In this document: positions 51,872 through 61,420 of the stretch, piece after piece
Position numbering within the stretch: position 1 is the first letter of the stretch
How the letters are laid out: every line of letters starts with the position of its first letter
DNA from: Leisingera sp. ANG-M7
Lineage (GTDB): Bacteria > Pseudomonadota > Alphaproteobacteria > Rhodobacterales > Rhodobacteraceae
Direction: 5' to 3'
DNA: 64,000 bases
NCBI RefSeq assembly: GCF_000813965.1
Contig: NZ_JWLI01000012.1
Location: 62,001 to 126,000, forward strand
Notes under the pieces: generated by a model
What the model saw: the letters and a program-made list of their open reading frames with translations, nothing else
Told to the model about the DNA's origin: nothing
Database searches by the model: none
Position numbers and translations under genes: made by a program

Positions 51872-52064
51872 CCCAGAGGGGAATTGCTTTCCCCGCTCCT
51901 ACCCGCTAAATCTCACAACACAGGTCCCGGATACCTGCCGCTCGCGGCCGCTGGCCATGGTGAAATCCGGACAAGGTTTATCCTGACGCCTGGGTGCACG
52001 CCCGGACAGCAATGCGAGCCCTGTCTGCAATGGCACATGCACCCTTTTTGCGAAAGGTACATCC

Positions 52065-52502
52065 ATGCAGACCAACTCTGCCCTTCCTTCTGTTGCGCAG
52101 CTCAAGGCCGAGGCCCGGCTCTTGCGCAAGCATTCCCAGGCCCAGGGCCAGCCCATCCCCCACAGCACTGCCCTGGAGCGGATTGCGCAGTACTACGGTT
52201 TCCGCGACTGGAACACGCTCCACGCCCGTGCTTCCAACGCGCCGGAACTGCAGGTGGGCATGCGGGTCGAGGGGCGCTATCTGGGCCAGCCCTTCACCGG
52301 GTATGTCCATGGGCTGGCCGCCTGCGGTGGCAATGGCCACCGGCGGATCACCCTGCAATTCGACGCGCCCGTGGACGTGGTCCAGTTCGACAGCTTCTCT
52401 TCCTGGCGCCAGCGGGTGTCCGCGGTGATCAATGCCGACGACCGCTCGCCGCAGAAGACCTCCAACGGCCTTCCGCATCTGACCGTAAGCCCGCTGGCCT
52501 AG
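52065..52502 (+). CDS. Glyoxalase-superfamily-like small protein
   Basis: A 145-residue protein. Its N-terminal half (VAQLKAEARLLRKHSQAQG then HSTALERIAQYYGFRDWNTLHA) matches a short helical module that databases attach to glyoxalase-superfamily proteins; the rest is predicted beta-rich and not clearly assignable. No metal motif is visible. It stands alone, 193 bases after mtaB in a region that shows no other gene. AAAGG lies eight bases before the ATG. Confidence 0.6.
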   Translation: MQTNSALPSVAQLKAEARLLRKHSQAQGQPIPHSTALERIAQYYGFRDWNTLHARASNAPELQVGMRVEGRYLGQPFTGYVHGLAACGGNGHRRITLQFDAPVDVVQFDSFSSWRQRVSAVINADDRSPQKTSNGLPHLTVSPLA

Positions 52503-52590
52503 GCGTCCGGCTTCTTTCTGGTCAGAAATACCCCGGGGTGAATGCGCGCCTGCGCGCAGAGGGGCAGCGCCCCGCCCAATCAGCAAGGAA

Positions 52591-52621
52591 AAACCCCCGC
52601 AAGCATCACTTGCGGGGGTTT
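52591..52621. terminator. Bidirectional terminator downstream of petC
   Basis: Thirteen-base arms AAACCCCCGCAAG / CTTGCGGGGGTTT with a 5-nt loop; T-rich on both sides. It closes the petABC operon on the minus strand and may also serve the small gene ending at 52502. Confidence 0.92.
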
Positions 52622-52654
52622 GATGTTTTCAGCGCTTTAGTCAGCCGCCAAGGA

Positions 52655-53443
52655 TCAGTGCTTGCCCTTGTGCGGCGCCCACAGGCGCTTGTTGGTCAGA
52701 TACAGCATCACCGACAGCAGGGTCAGGAACAGCACGCCGACAAAACCGGCCTGCTTGCGCGCCATCATCTTGGGCTCTGCGGTCCACATCAGGAAGGCCG
52801 CGACATCCTGCGACATGGCGTCCACGTCGTTGGCGTGGCCGTCGGCAAATTCCACCTGCTCATCGGACAGCGGCGGCGCCATCGAGATCCAGCCGCCCGG
52901 GAAGGCGGTGTTCTCATAGAAGGTGGTACCTGCCTCTTCCTTGGACTCACCGGTGTAGCCGGCCAGCAGCGAGGCGATGTACTCGGCACCGCCCATGCCC
53001 TTGAACAGCTGGTTGATGCCCAGGCCATAGGGGCCGTGGAAGCCCGCGCGCGCCTTGGCCATCATGCTGAGGTCCGGGGCGCCGGCGTTGTTGTTTTCCG
53101 GGAAGTGGTCGACCGGCTTGGCCGGGCGGTCCTCATCCAGTTCCGGATCGTAGACGCTGAAGTTGTCAGCTGCGTAGGCACGCACCTGATCCTCCGGCAG
53201 CTGCGGGCCGCCCTCGTCTGCCAGGGTGCGCAGCGGCACCAGCTTCAGCCCGTGGCAGGCTGCGCAGACTTCGGTGTAGATCTGCAGGCCGCGCTGCAGC
53301 TGGTTGCGGTCGTAGGTGCCGAACGGGCCTTCAAACGAGAAGGCGTAGTCGGTGATGTGCTGCTCGCCGCCGCCTGCTGCGTAAGACGCAGCAGGGATCA
53401 TGGCCAGAGCGAAGGCGGCACCGGTTGCCAGTTTCTTGAACAT
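52655..53443 (-). CDS. petC: Cytochrome c1 of the bc1 complex
   Basis: A 262-residue membrane-anchored c-type cytochrome that accepts electrons from the Rieske protein and passes them to cytochrome c. The signal peptide (residues 1-22, ending ASYA) is followed by the heme motif CAACH in [18 protein letters not shown]-terminal membrane anchor ([18 protein letters not shown]) ends in [14 protein letters not shown] 53443 (MFKKLATGA) with AAGGA upstream is preferred over a frame open to 53482. It is last in petABC. Confidence 0.96.
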   Translation of the reverse strand: MFKKLATGAAFALAMIPAASYAAGGGEQHITDYAFSFEGPFGTYDRNQLQRGLQIYTEVCAACHGLKLVPLRTLADEGGPQLPEDQVRAYAADNFSVYDPELDEDRPAKPVDHFPENNNAGAPDLSMMAKARAGFHGPYGLGINQLFKGMGGAEYIASLLAGYTGESKEEAGTTFYENTAFPGGWISMAPPLSDEQVEFADGHANDVDAMSQDVAAFLMWTAEPKMMARKQAGFVGVLFLTLLSVMLYLTNKRLWAPHKGKH

Positions 53444-53462
53444 TGTCAGGTGTTCCTTCTTC

Positions 53463-54797
53463 TTACTCGGCAGGAGTGGCATCAGCGGAAGACTTCTTGC
53501 CGTAGTGGGCGTCGAAATCCTCTTCGATGGTTGCAGGCTGAGCCAGCGGCTTCTCGATCACGCCCAGCAGCGGCAGGATCACGAAGAAGTAGCCGAACCA
53601 GTAGGCCGATGCGATCAGCGAGAACGATGCATAGGGCTCTTCCGCCGGCATCGCACCCAGCCACATCAGGGCAAAGAAGTCGACGACCAGCAGCGCGAAC
53701 CACCATTTGAACATCGGGCGGTAACGGCCCGAACGCACGTTGGAGGTGTCCAGCCAGGGCGCCAGCGCCATGGCCAGGATCGCGCCGAACATGGCGATCA
53801 CGCCGAAGAACTTCGCATCCACGATGCCGCCGGTCACGAAGGAGGCGAACTGCACCACCCAGACCTCGGAGGTGAAGGCACGCAGGATCGCGTAGAACGG
53901 CAGGAAGTACCATTCCGGAACGATGTGCGCCGGGGTCACCAGCGGGTTGGCTTCGATGTAGTTGTCCGGGTGGCCCAGGTAGTTCGGCATGAAGCCGACG
54001 ATGGCCCAGAAGATCACCAGCACAACGGCCAGGCCCAGGAAGTCTTTGATCACGAAGTACGGCCAGAACGGCAGGGTGTCTTTCTCGGCTTCCGCTTTCG
54101 AGCCCTTACGGACATCAACACCGGTCGGGTTGTTGTTGCCGGTGGTGTGGAAGGCCCAGATGTGCACGATAACCAGCGCTGCGATCACGAAGGGCAGCAG
54201 GTAGTGCAGCGAGAAGAAGCGGTTCAGGGTGGCGTTGTCCACCGCCGGTCCGCCCAGCAGCCAGGTCTGGATCGCTTCGCCGATGAACGGGATCGCGCCG
54301 AACAGGCCGGTGATAACGGTTGCACCCCAGAAGGACATCTGGCCCCAGGGCAGCACGTAGCCCATGAAGGCGGTGCCCATCATCATCAGGTAGATCAGCA
54401 TGCCGACGATCCAGGTGACTTCGCGGGGCGCCTTGTAGGAGCCATAGTACAGGCCGCGGAAGATGTGGATGTAGACGGCAACAAAGAACAGCGAGGCGCC
54501 GTTCATGTGCAGGTAACGCAGCATATGGCCGCCGTTCACGTCGCGCATGATATGCTCGACAGATGCGAACGCCAGGTCAACGTGCGGGGTGTAGTGCATC
54601 ACCAGGACGATGCCGGTGACGATTTGCAGCGCCAGGCAGAACGCCAGGACGATGCCCCAGATCCACCACCAGTTCAGGTTCTTGGGGGTGGGGATCATGA
54701 TGGTGTCATAGATCAGGCCGACGATGGGCAGGCGGCTGTGCAGCCACTTTTCTGCGCCTGTCTTCGGCTCGTAATGGTCGTGCGGAATACCGGACAT
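53463..54797 (-). CDS. petB: Cytochrome b of the bc1 complex
   Basis: A 444-residue integral-membrane protein with eight expected transmembrane helices. The heme-ligand histidines are in the second helix ([16 protein letters not shown], where HMLRYLH is diagnostic) and fourth helix ([21 protein letters not shown]). The Qo-site PEWY motif is in [12 protein letters not shown]. It passes electrons from quinol to heme in the membrane. It is 12 bases after petA and 19 before petC. Confidence 0.98.
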   Translation of the reverse strand: MSGIPHDHYEPKTGAEKWLHSRLPIVGLIYDTIMIPTPKNLNWWWIWGIVLAFCLALQIVTGIVLVMHYTPHVDLAFASVEHIMRDVNGGHMLRYLHMNGASLFFVAVYIHIFRGLYYGSYKAPREVTWIVGMLIYLMMMGTAFMGYVLPWGQMSFWGATVITGLFGAIPFIGEAIQTWLLGGPAVDNATLNRFFSLHYLLPFVIAALVIVHIWAFHTTGNNNPTGVDVRKGSKAEAEKDTLPFWPYFVIKDFLGLAVVLVIFWAIVGFMPNYLGHPDNYIEANPLVTPAHIVPEWYFLPFYAILRAFTSEVWVVQFASFVTGGIVDAKFFGVIAMFGAILAMALAPWLDTSNVRSGRYRPMFKWWFALLVVDFFALMWLGAMPAEEPYASFSLIASAYWFGYFFVILPLLGVIEKPLAQPATIEEDFDAHYGKKSSADATPAE

Positions 54798-54809
54798 GAG
54801 CGCGTTTCC

Positions 54810-55370
54810 TTATCCCAGCTTGATGGTGTTGGCGTCGGTGAACTCAGCCACCGGCACGTGCAGGTTCTCAGGCGCCGGGCCTTTGCGGATGCGGCCTGCG
54901 GTGTCGTAGTGCGACCCGTGGCAGGGGCAGAACCAGCCGTTGAATTCGCCGGCACCGTCGCCCAGCGGCACACAGCCGAGGTGGGTGCAAACACCCATCA
55001 TCACCAGCCATTCGCCGGCGTCGTCCATGGTGCGGTTCACGTCAGCCGCGTCAGTGCCCGGCTTGTTGGCGTTTTCCGACCGCGGGTCGATCAGTTCGGA
55101 CAGCTCCACGGCACGGGCTGCCTCGATCTCTTCCTGGGTACGGCGGCGGATGAACACCGGCTTGCCAAGGAACATGACCGAGATCTGCGTGCCAACTTCC
55201 ACGCCGCTGACATCGACCAGGATCGAGGACAGCGCTTTCACGTCGGCGGAGGGGTTCATCTGGTTGACCAGGGGCCATACGGCGGCACCCGCGGTCACTG
55301 CCCCGGCGCCGGCAGTGGCGTAGTAGAGGAAATCTCTCCGGGTTCCTTCGTGGTCTTCTGCGTGGGACAC
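54810..55370 (-). CDS. petA: Rieske iron-sulfur protein of the bc1 complex
   Basis: A 186-residue protein with a twin-arginine-type N-terminus ([20 protein letters not shown]) that serves as membrane anchor. The 2Fe-2S cluster is bound by CTHLGC and CPCHGSHYD. It takes electrons from quinol at the Qo site. The start is GTG 55370, with GGAG ten bases upstream. It is the first gene of petABC; the 211 bases before it contain a dyad at 55515-55534 that may be regulatory. Confidence 0.97.
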   Translation of the reverse strand: MSHAEDHEGTRRDFLYYATAGAGAVTAGAAVWPLVNQMNPSADVKALSSILVDVSGVEVGTQISVMFLGKPVFIRRRTQEEIEAARAVELSELIDPRSENANKPGTDAADVNRTMDDAGEWLVMMGVCTHLGCVPLGDGAGEFNGWFCPCHGSHYDTAGRIRKGPAPENLHVPVAEFTDANTIKLG

Positions 55371-55514
55371 GAGGTTTTCTCCAATTCCAGCGCCCGTTTA
55401 GGGCAAACATGCGCATGCACCGCGATTGCTCGCAGTGACTCAGGCGCGTGTCTAGCGGGGAGAAGCCGCTTCGTCCAGCGGTCATAGGCGCGCAGAAAGC
55501 CGCAGACGGCAATT

Positions 55515-55534
55515 CTGTCACGCCTGTGTGACAG
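55515..55534. promoter_or_regulatory. Dyad upstream of petABC
   Basis: Seven-base arms CTGTCAC / GTGACAG with a 6-bp spacer, about 145 bases upstream of petA and 48 bases past the end of the GST gene. It could be a regulator-binding site; no known family consensus is matched with confidence. Confidence 0.4.
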
Positions 55535-55581
55535 TGCCGCACCCATATCGGCGCGGCACCTGTCCGTTTCAAGGGGCCTGC

Positions 55582-56184
55582 TCAGGCCGCGGGCGGTTTT
55601 GTCGCCTGCATCGCGGGGCGCGATTCGAAATCCGCGAACCAGCCTGCCAGCGCCTCATTGCCCTGGCGCCAATTGGTTTCCGGGTGGCGGAAATCCACAT
55701 AGGCCAGCGCGCAACCCACCGCGATCTGGCCGATATCCAGCGGCCCCTGCAGGTGGCTCATCCAGCGCGCATTCAGCGCCGCGCAGCCGCCCAGCACCTT
55801 GCCCCGCTGCGCGTCCAGCCAATTGTCCCACTGTTTGTCTTCGGGACGCAGCCGCTTTTCGTAGGACATCAGCACTGCCGCATCCATGATTCCATCGGCA
55901 GTGGCCTCCAGCACCTTGCTGTCCCAGCCGCGGCCATACAGCCTGCCGCCCGCGCGCTCGTCCAGATAGGCGCAAATCACCCGGCTGTCATAGAGCGCCG
56001 GCCCGTCATTGCGCTCCAGCGCCGGGATCTTGGCCAGCGGGTTGCTGGCCTTCACATCCGGGCTGGGCTTCAGGGGCGTGGTGGTGACGTCCAGAATCTC
56101 GACGTCGTCCAGCTGCCCGGTTTCATGCAGCAGCACCACAACCTTGCGAGCAAAGGGGGATGATTGGGAATATGTAAGCTTCAT
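55582..56184 (-). CDS. Glutathione S-transferase family protein
   Basis: A 200-residue GST. The N-terminal domain reads MKLTYSQSSPFARKVVVLLHE, with the typical Ser in SSPFARKV as a likely glutathione-contacting residue, followed by NPLAKIPAL (cis-proline) and DSRVICAYLDE. The C-terminal all-helical half ends near the stop. ATG 56184 is preferred over a frame open to 56244. It is separate from the petABC genes, though on the same strand. The substrate is unknown. Confidence 0.88.
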   Translation of the reverse strand: MKLTYSQSSPFARKVVVLLHETGQLDDVEILDVTTTPLKPSPDVKASNPLAKIPALERNDGPALYDSRVICAYLDERAGGRLYGRGWDSKVLEATADGIMDAAVLMSYEKRLRPEDKQWDNWLDAQRGKVLGGCAALNARWMSHLQGPLDIGQIAVGCALAYVDFRHPETNWRQGNEALAGWFADFESRPAMQATKPPAA

Positions 56185-56296
56185 GGGAAATCCTCTGCTG
56201 TTTGGCCGCAGCCTACTGCAAGCGGCTCTGAGGGAAAGAGGCAATCACCGCACTGTGTTAAACTGGGCCTGTGTACCAAGTGACAGGAGGCTTCCA

Positions 56297-56593
56297 ATGA
56301 TCATGCGGATATTCCAGGTTACCATCCGTCCCGGCAAAGAAGCCGAGTTCAGAAAATTCTTTCACGAAACCGCAATCCCGCTGATGAAGGGCACCGACGG
56401 CATCGTCTCAGTCCTGCCTGGCGCGCCGCGTGCCGAGACCCCGCGGGAGTTCAGTTTTGTCATGGTCTGGAGGGACCTGGCCGCGCTCAAGGCCTTTGTG
56501 GGCGAGGATTACACCAGTCCGCACATCAACCCGGCCGAGGCCGAGCTGGTCGAGTCGCGCACCATCAAACACTATGACCTGGTAGAAGCCTGA
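56297..56593 (+). CDS. Antibiotic-biosynthesis-monooxygenase-fold (ABM) protein
   Basis: A 98-residue ferredoxin-like-fold protein of the ABM family. The recognisable pattern is RIFQVTIRPGKEAEFRKFFHE, then FSFVMVWRDLAALKAFVG. Members include monooxygenases of quinones and many of unknown function, so I do not claim an activity. ATG 56297 is chosen because AGGAGG lies six bases before it; ATG 56303 is too far away. It overlaps the convergent PaiB-like gene by 22 bases. Confidence 0.8.
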   Translation: MIMRIFQVTIRPGKEAEFRKFFHETAIPLMKGTDGIVSVLPGAPRAETPREFSFVMVWRDLAALKAFVGEDYTSPHINPAEAELVESRTIKHYDLVEA

Positions 56594-57195
56594 CGCATCA
56601 GCACAGCCAGCGCCTCCAGCTCCGCACCGGTACCGCCAGCGATCCTCTCCGCCGCGGCGGCGCGCGCGGCGTCCGGCTTATTCTGGCTCAGTTTCCAGGT
56701 GCCATCGACAGCCGTGATCCGCATCCGGGCTGGCACGATCATCCGCATCATCCGCGCCAGCGCCTCTGCGCCCATCTTGCCAGTGGTCCAGGGCGGTTTC
56801 GGCGCCAGCCGCGCCTCGTAAAAGGCCGACTGCCGGTCCAGCAGGCCGCGCAATTCCTCATTCGGACGCAACTCCAGCTCGCCGGTCAGATGCACCGCGA
56901 CATAGTTCCAGGTCGGCACCTGATCCGCTACCCCGTACCAGTCCGGTGAGACATAGCCATCCGGCCCGCTGACAGCGATCCTGGCCGGGCGCGCTTCCTT
57001 CAGCATCCGCACAATCGGATTGGAGCGCACCAGATGCAATTCCGCCCATTCCCCGTCTTCGGAAATCAGGAACGGCACATGACTGATGAACGGCGCCTCC
57101 TCCGCGGACACGGCCAGCACGCCAAAGGCCCTCGCACGAGCATACGCCAGATTCTGCGCCGTCTCCGCGTCATGGAAAACCGGATTGGGATGCAT
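56572..57195 (-). CDS. PaiB-like FMN-binding negative transcriptional regulator family protein
   Basis: A 207-residue protein of the PaiB/FMN-binding split-barrel family. The family opening MHPNPVFHDAE is followed by FISHVPFLISEDG and the block TWNYVAVHLTGELEL. In Bacillus PaiB relates to regulation of sporulation and protease genes; a DNA-binding role is not proven for this homologue. ATG 57195 has AGGAG upstream. It is divergent from the FMN riboswitch and ribH2. Confidence 0.85.
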   Translation of the reverse strand: MHPNPVFHDAETAQNLAYARARAFGVLAVSAEEAPFISHVPFLISEDGEWAELHLVRSNPIVRMLKEARPARIAVSGPDGYVSPDWYGVADQVPTWNYVAVHLTGELELRPNEELRGLLDRQSAFYEARLAPKPPWTTGKMGAEALARMMRMIVPARMRITAVDGTWKLSQNKPDAARAAAAERIAGGTGAELEALAVLMRQASTRS

Positions 57196-57354
57196 GCTGT
57201 TTCTCCTGCGCCTGCTCGTCCCGCGCACCATGGAACGGGGTCCTACAATTTGAAAAGCTCCACTTCCCTGCTCAGGAACAATACCAATTTCACGTCCCGG
57301 CCGGGCGTCTAGCGTTCCGATCTTGAAATCAGCCGCGCCGCTTGGCAATGTCCG

Positions 57355-57502
57355 CGTGTTCTCAGGGCGGGGCGGAATTCCCCACCGGCGGTAAGCGGGC
57401 AGGTCCCGTAAGCCCGCGAGCGGCTTCCAGGCTTTTGGAAGTGTCAGCAGATCTGGTGCGATTCCAGAGCCGACGGTCACAGTCCGGATGGAAGAGAACG
57501 TG
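57355..57502 (+). ncRNA. FMN riboswitch (RFN element) controlling ribH2
   Basis: The conserved RFN blocks are all present in order: TTCTCAGGGCGGGG, CCCCACCGGCGGTAA, AGCCCGCGAGC, GTCAGCAGATCTGGTG, CCAGAGCCGACGGT and AGTCCGGATGGAAGAGAAC. P1 is formed by GTTCTC and GAGAAC. A further stem-loop (CAGACG / CGTCTG, 57503-57534) lies between the aptamer and the ribosome site and may form the expression platform. TTGAAA at 57323-57328 may be its -35; the rest of the 386-base gap before it shows no other feature. Confidence 0.97.
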
Positions 57503-57581
57503 CAGACGAGCCACGGATGACGTGCGCCCGTCTGTTCGTGATCGCCTTGGGTGACGTGTCAAACCTATAGGAGATTACGAA

Positions 57582-58019
57582 ATGACACACACCCGCTATG
57601 CCTTCATCAAGGCGCAATGGCATGCCGATATTGTCGACCAAGCGCTGGAGGGCTTCCTGCAGCTGATCCCGGCGGAGCAGGTCGACGTGTTCGATGTTCC
57701 CGGCGCCTTTGAAATGCCCCTTCTGGCGCAGGAGCTGGCAAAGACCGGCAAATACGCCGCCGTGGCCTGCGCCGCCCTCGTGGTGGATGGCGGCATCTAC
57801 CGGCATGATTTCGTGGCCCAGGCCGTGGTCGACGGTCTGATGCGCGCCGGTATGGACACCGGCGTTCCGGTGCTGTCGGTCTCCTTGACCCCGCATCATT
57901 TCCAGGAAACGGAGCATCACATGGCCATCTACCGCGCGCACTTCGTGCAAAAAGGCAACGAAGCCGCCAGCGCGGCCCTGATGATCACCAAGACCCGGGA
58001 AGCCGCACTGGCCGCATAA
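57582..58019 (+). CDS. ribH2: 6,7-dimethyl-8-ribityllumazine synthase, type II
   Basis: A 145-residue lumazine synthase, the next-to-last step of riboflavin synthesis. The pattern FIKAQWHADIVDQALEGF, the block FDVPGAFEMPLLAQELA, AALVVDGGIYRHDFVAQAVVDGLM and SVSLTPHHF match the RibH2 group known in rhizobia and Brucella, which is distinct from the RibH1 type. The upstream FMN riboswitch ties its expression to flavin level. The ATG at 57582 has AGGAG in TAGGAGATTACGA. It is convergent with thiQ; the 163-base gap has no supported gene. Confidence 0.95.
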   Translation: MTHTRYAFIKAQWHADIVDQALEGFLQLIPAEQVDVFDVPGAFEMPLLAQELAKTGKYAAVACAALVVDGGIYRHDFVAQAVVDGLMRAGMDTGVPVLSVSLTPHHFQETEHHMAIYRAHFVQKGNEAASAALMITKTREAALAA

Positions 58020-58182
58020 ACGCTGTACTTACAGTGCATTACCGCCTGCACCAGCCCGCCGCACCGGCGGCGGGCATCCGGCCCAAAGGCCGCAATATTG
58101 ATTTAACCAATTGTTTACAAAAGAGGTTTCGCAGCAAAACCCCTTTTCACCTGCACCCGCCACAACCGCTCCCGGCAGCGGA

Positions 58183-58881
58183 TCAGGCAGATCCCAAATA
58201 CGCCTTCAACGCCGGCGGCGGGTTATCCAGCAGCTCCGCCGCCGGCTCCGGCGGATGCGCCTTGCCGTCCGCCACCAGCACCACCTGGTCCGCGATCCGG
58301 CGGGCGTCGTTCGGGTCATGGCTGACCATCAGCACCGTGGCACCGCTTTCGCGGGCAAGTTCGGCAACCAGATCCAGCATCTCTGCCTTCAGCGCCGGGC
58401 CCAGCGCGGCAAAGGGCTCATCCAGCAGCAGGATATCGCGCCCCTGCACCAGCACCCGCGCCAGCGCCACCCGGCTTTGCTGACCGCCGGACAGCGCCGC
58501 AGGCTTGCGTGTGCCCATGCCGCCCAGGCCAACCCGCTCCAGCGCGGCATCAACCCGGCTCCACTCCGCCGAGCTCAGCCGCAGGTTCGCATGCAGCCCC
58601 AGGCCCACATTCTGTGCCACGGTCAGATGAGGGAACAGGTTGCCGTCCTGAAACAGCATCGCCACAGGCCGCTTGCCCGGCGCCTGGCGGGTCAGCTCCG
58701 CGCCGTTCCACAAAATACTCCCGCGGGTGACGGGCAGGAAACCGGCCACTGCCTCCACCAGCGTGGATTTCCCGGCGCCAGAAGGGCCGATCACCGCCAC
58801 GCAGGCGCCGGGCGCGATCTCCAGATCAGCCTCCACCGCGTAATCGCCGTTCATGATCCGGCAGGTCTCAAGCCTCAGCAT
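58183..58881 (-). CDS. thiQ: Thiamine ABC transporter ATP-binding protein
   Basis: A 232-residue ATPase subunit of the thiamine/TPP importer. Walker A is GPSGAGKST, the signature is LSGGQQSR, Walker B is [13 protein letters not shown] and the switch histidine is in VSHDPND. The FQDGNLFPHLTVAQNVGLG block is typical of ThiQ. ATG 58881 lies within the last codons of thiP (14-base overlap). Confidence 0.95.
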   Translation of the reverse strand: MLRLETCRIMNGDYAVEADLEIAPGACVAVIGPSGAGKSTLVEAVAGFLPVTRGSILWNGAELTRQAPGKRPVAMLFQDGNLFPHLTVAQNVGLGLHANLRLSSAEWSRVDAALERVGLGGMGTRKPAALSGGQQSRVALARVLVQGRDILLLDEPFAALGPALKAEMLDLVAELARESGATVLMVSHDPNDARRIADQVVLVADGKAHPPEPAAELLDNPPPALKAYLGSA

Positions 58882-60424
58882 GCCAGCGTCCTCCGCGGTC
58901 CAAGATCCAGAATGCCCCCATCGACAGCATCAGCAAGAGCAGCGCCGCACCCGCTGCAGCCTCCATCCGGTAGGCCCCCATCAGCCGGTAGATCTGCAAA
59001 GGCAGCGTTGCAAAATCCGGATCGGCAAACAGTGCCACCACCCCCAGATCGCCCATCGACAGCGCCGCCGCCAGCCCGGCCGCGAACCCGGTTTGCGCCC
59101 GCATCCGCGGCAGGTAGACCCGGCGGATGAAACTCCAGCCCTGCATGTCCAGCGACAGCGACAGGCGGCCATAGCGCCCCAGCACCTCCCGCGCCCGCGG
59201 AACCAGGATCCGCATGGCAAAGGGCAGCGCCATCACCGCATTGACCAGCGCCGTCACCGGCAGCGCCAGCGCAAAAGGGTCCGCGACAGGGTAGATCAGA
59301 ATGAACAGCCCGGTGCCGATCACCAGGGGGGAGGCCGCAAGGCCAAGGATGCCTGACAGCTCAGCCATGCCAGCACGCCCAGCGGCAGCCGCAGCGGCCA
59401 TCGGCAAGGCCAGCATCAGCAGAATCACCGTGCTGAGCGCGGCAACCAGAACGGAGTTTCCAGCCGCCTGCCAAACGGATCCTTTCAAGGCAGCCAGCCC
59501 CGGCAGACCCGCCAGCACAATCGCCGCCAGCGGCAGCAGCAGAAACGCCGCGGACAGAATAATCCAGAACCCGTCCAGTCCGCGCGCCAGTGCCTCCTGC
59601 CCGTCCCAGCGCTTCACAGCACGGTCAAGCCCGGCCCCAAATCCTTCGCCCGCCGACACCCGCAACGCCCCCAGCGCGGCTGCGCCGGTCAGCAATAGTT
59701 GCAGGCCCGACAGCAGCGCCGCGCGGCCCAGGTCGAAATCAAAACGGAACGCTTGATAGATGGCGAGTTCGATGGTGGTGGCCCGTGGCCCTCCGCCCAA
59801 AGTCAGCGCCACAGCAAAGCTCGACAGGCAAATGGCAAAGACAACCGCCAGCGCGCCGGGCGCCACCCGCCGCAGCATCGGCCCTTCCAGCAGCCGCCAC
59901 ATCGCCAGCGGCCCGGCATCCAGCTGCGCCGCCAGACGGAAGCGTTCGGCGGGGATCTCCTGCCAGCCCTGCAGAATCAGCCGGGTCGCCAGCGGCAGGT
60001 TGAAAAACACATGCGCCAGCACCACCCCGTGCAGGCCATAGATTTGAACAGGCTCTAACCCGAGGGAAATCAGCCCCAGGCTCAGCCAGCCCGCGCGGCC
60101 AAAGACCGCCAGCAGGCCTAGAATGGCAACAATCACCGGCAGGATGAACGGCGCACCCAACAGGGCAATCAAAAGGCTCCGGCCCCAAAACCGCCGCCGC
60201 GCCAGCGCGCGGGCGACAGGGATGGCAAGACCAACACTTAGCAAGGCCGACAGGCTCGCCTGGGTCAGCGTAAACCGCAGTGCGGCCCAGTCGCTGGCGC
60301 CAAACCCGGTGCCGGCCTCAGCCCTGAAGGCAACAGCCCCAAGCGTTCCCAGAATCAGCGCCGCCACCAGAAGGGCCGCGCTGATACCGGGGTAAGCGCT
60401 TACTGGCTGAGCGCGTCCAGCCAT
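58868..60424 (-). CDS. thiP: Thiamine ABC transporter permease
   Basis: A 518-residue duplicated permease of the ThiP/FbpB type with two binding-protein-dependent transport domains, each of about six membrane segments. The EAA-type loops are visible (for example around AGLAAALSMGDLGVVALF in the second half). It overlaps thiB by 25 bases and thiQ by 14 bases, so the three are one operon transcribed from the TPP-riboswitch end. Confidence 0.94.
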   Translation of the reverse strand: MAGRAQPVSAYPGISAALLVAALILGTLGAVAFRAEAGTGFGASDWAALRFTLTQASLSALLSVGLAIPVARALARRRFWGRSLLIALLGAPFILPVIVAILGLLAVFGRAGWLSLGLISLGLEPVQIYGLHGVVLAHVFFNLPLATRLILQGWQEIPAERFRLAAQLDAGPLAMWRLLEGPMLRRVAPGALAVVFAICLSSFAVALTLGGGPRATTIELAIYQAFRFDFDLGRAALLSGLQLLLTGAAALGALRVSAGEGFGAGLDRAVKRWDGQEALARGLDGFWIILSAAFLLLPLAAIVLAGLPGLAALKGSVWQAAGNSVLVAALSTVILLMLALPMAAAAAAGRAGMAELSGILGLAASPLVIGTGLFILIYPVADPFALALPVTALVNAVMALPFAMRILVPRAREVLGRYGRLSLSLDMQGWSFIRRVYLPRMRAQTGFAAGLAAALSMGDLGVVALFADPDFATLPLQIYRLMGAYRMEAAAGAALLLLMLSMGAFWILDRGGRWHAEA

Positions 60425-61377
60425 TCGCCCAGCGCCGCATCGCGCACTTCTGCCGCTTCCGTTTCGCTCAGCAGCAGCGATTTTTCAGGCGCAATCAGGG
60501 TGCCGAACCCTTCCGGCAGGCCCGCCGCCGGGGTCACCGCCGGATACATCCAGTTGGTGGTCGGGATGATCGACTGGAACGCATCCGACACCATGAAGGC
60601 CAGGAACTGGTCGGCCAGCTCCGGCTGGTCGGAGTTCGCCAGCTTGGCCGCAACTTCCACCTGCATGTAGTGCCCCTCATCAAAAGCGGCGGCAGCCTTG
60701 GAGCCGTCTTCCTCGGCAATCAGGTGATAAGCGGGCGAAGTGGTGTAGGACAAAACCATGTCGGCCTCGCCTTCCAGGAACATGCCATAGGCCTCGGACC
60801 AGCCCTTGGTCACGGTGACCACGTTGTCAGACAGGCCCTTCCAGATCTCCGGCGCCTCGTCGCCATAGGCGGCCTTGACCCACAAGAGCAGGCCCAGACC
60901 GGGGGTGGAGGACCGCGGGTCCTGAATGACGATCTTCTTGTCGCTGGCCGCCAGTGCCTTGAAATCCGCAGGTGCCGCGGCATCGGCGTTGTGGACAAAG
61001 GCAAAGTAGCCCCAGTCATAGGGCACAAAGGTTGCGTCGTTCCATTCCACCGGCAGCGCAAACTCGGCGCTCACCGAATGCTCTGCAAACAACCCGGTTT
61101 CCTTGGCCGCCGCGGTCAGGTTGGTATCCAGCCCCAGAACCACGTCCGCGTCCGAACGCGCGCCCTCCAGCTTGACCCGCGCCAGCAGCGCCGCGCCATC
61201 GCCTGCGCCAACCAGTTTCAGGTCGCAGCCGCACACCTCTTCAAACGCCTTTTCCACTGCCGGGCCCGGGCCCCAGTCGGAAACAAAGCTGTCATAGGTA
61301 TAAACGGTGAGTTCGGGCGTTTCGGCAAAGGCTGCCGAGGCGCCAAGCAGTCCCGCTGCAAATGCAAGATGTTTCAT
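60400..61377 (-). CDS. thiB: Thiamine-binding periplasmic protein
   Basis: A 325-residue substrate-binding protein. The signal peptide ([18 protein letters not shown]) is cleaved before [13 protein letters not shown], the typical ThiB start of the mature protein; [18 protein letters not shown] then GLDTNL and NTTxW-like segments contact the ligand region. It delivers thiamine or TPP to ThiPQ. ATG 61377 is preceded by AAAGGAGGA at the end of a TPP-riboswitch leader; a frame open to 61404 is not needed. Confidence 0.95.
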   Translation of the reverse strand: MKHLAFAAGLLGASAAFAETPELTVYTYDSFVSDWGPGPAVEKAFEEVCGCDLKLVGAGDGAALLARVKLEGARSDADVVLGLDTNLTAAAKETGLFAEHSVSAEFALPVEWNDATFVPYDWGYFAFVHNADAAAPADFKALAASDKKIVIQDPRSSTPGLGLLLWVKAAYGDEAPEIWKGLSDNVVTVTKGWSEAYGMFLEGEADMVLSYTTSPAYHLIAEEDGSKAAAAFDEGHYMQVEVAAKLANSDQPELADQFLAFMVSDAFQSIIPTTNWMYPAVTPAAGLPEGFGTLIAPEKSLLLSETEAAEVRDAALGEWLDALSQ

Positions 61378-61382
61378 GCCAT

Positions 61383-61413
61383 CCTCCTTTGCGGCTTTGG
61401 GCAAGGGTGGAGG
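61383..61413 (-). promoter_or_regulatory. Candidate anti-Shine-Dalgarno hairpin of thiB
   Basis: On the minus strand, CCTCC (complement of 61409-61413) can pair with the thiB ribosome site GGAGG (complement of 61383-61387). The aptamer itself contains a second GGAGG (complement of 61429-61433) that could pair with the same CCTCC instead. This is an inference from complementarity. Confidence 0.5.
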
Positions 61414-61420
61414 CTGTCCA

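Noticed and set aside
51884-55487. Two very long plus-strand open frames (51884-53710 and 53400-55487) opposite petC, petB and petA
   Set aside because: The minus strand carries clear bc1 proteins with heme and cluster motifs; the plus-strand frames are composition shadows.
58103-58118. CtrA-like sequence TTAA-N7-TTTA in the ribH2-thiQ gap
   Set aside because: It has one mismatch in the second half-site and lies between two convergent genes, where no promoter is needed.
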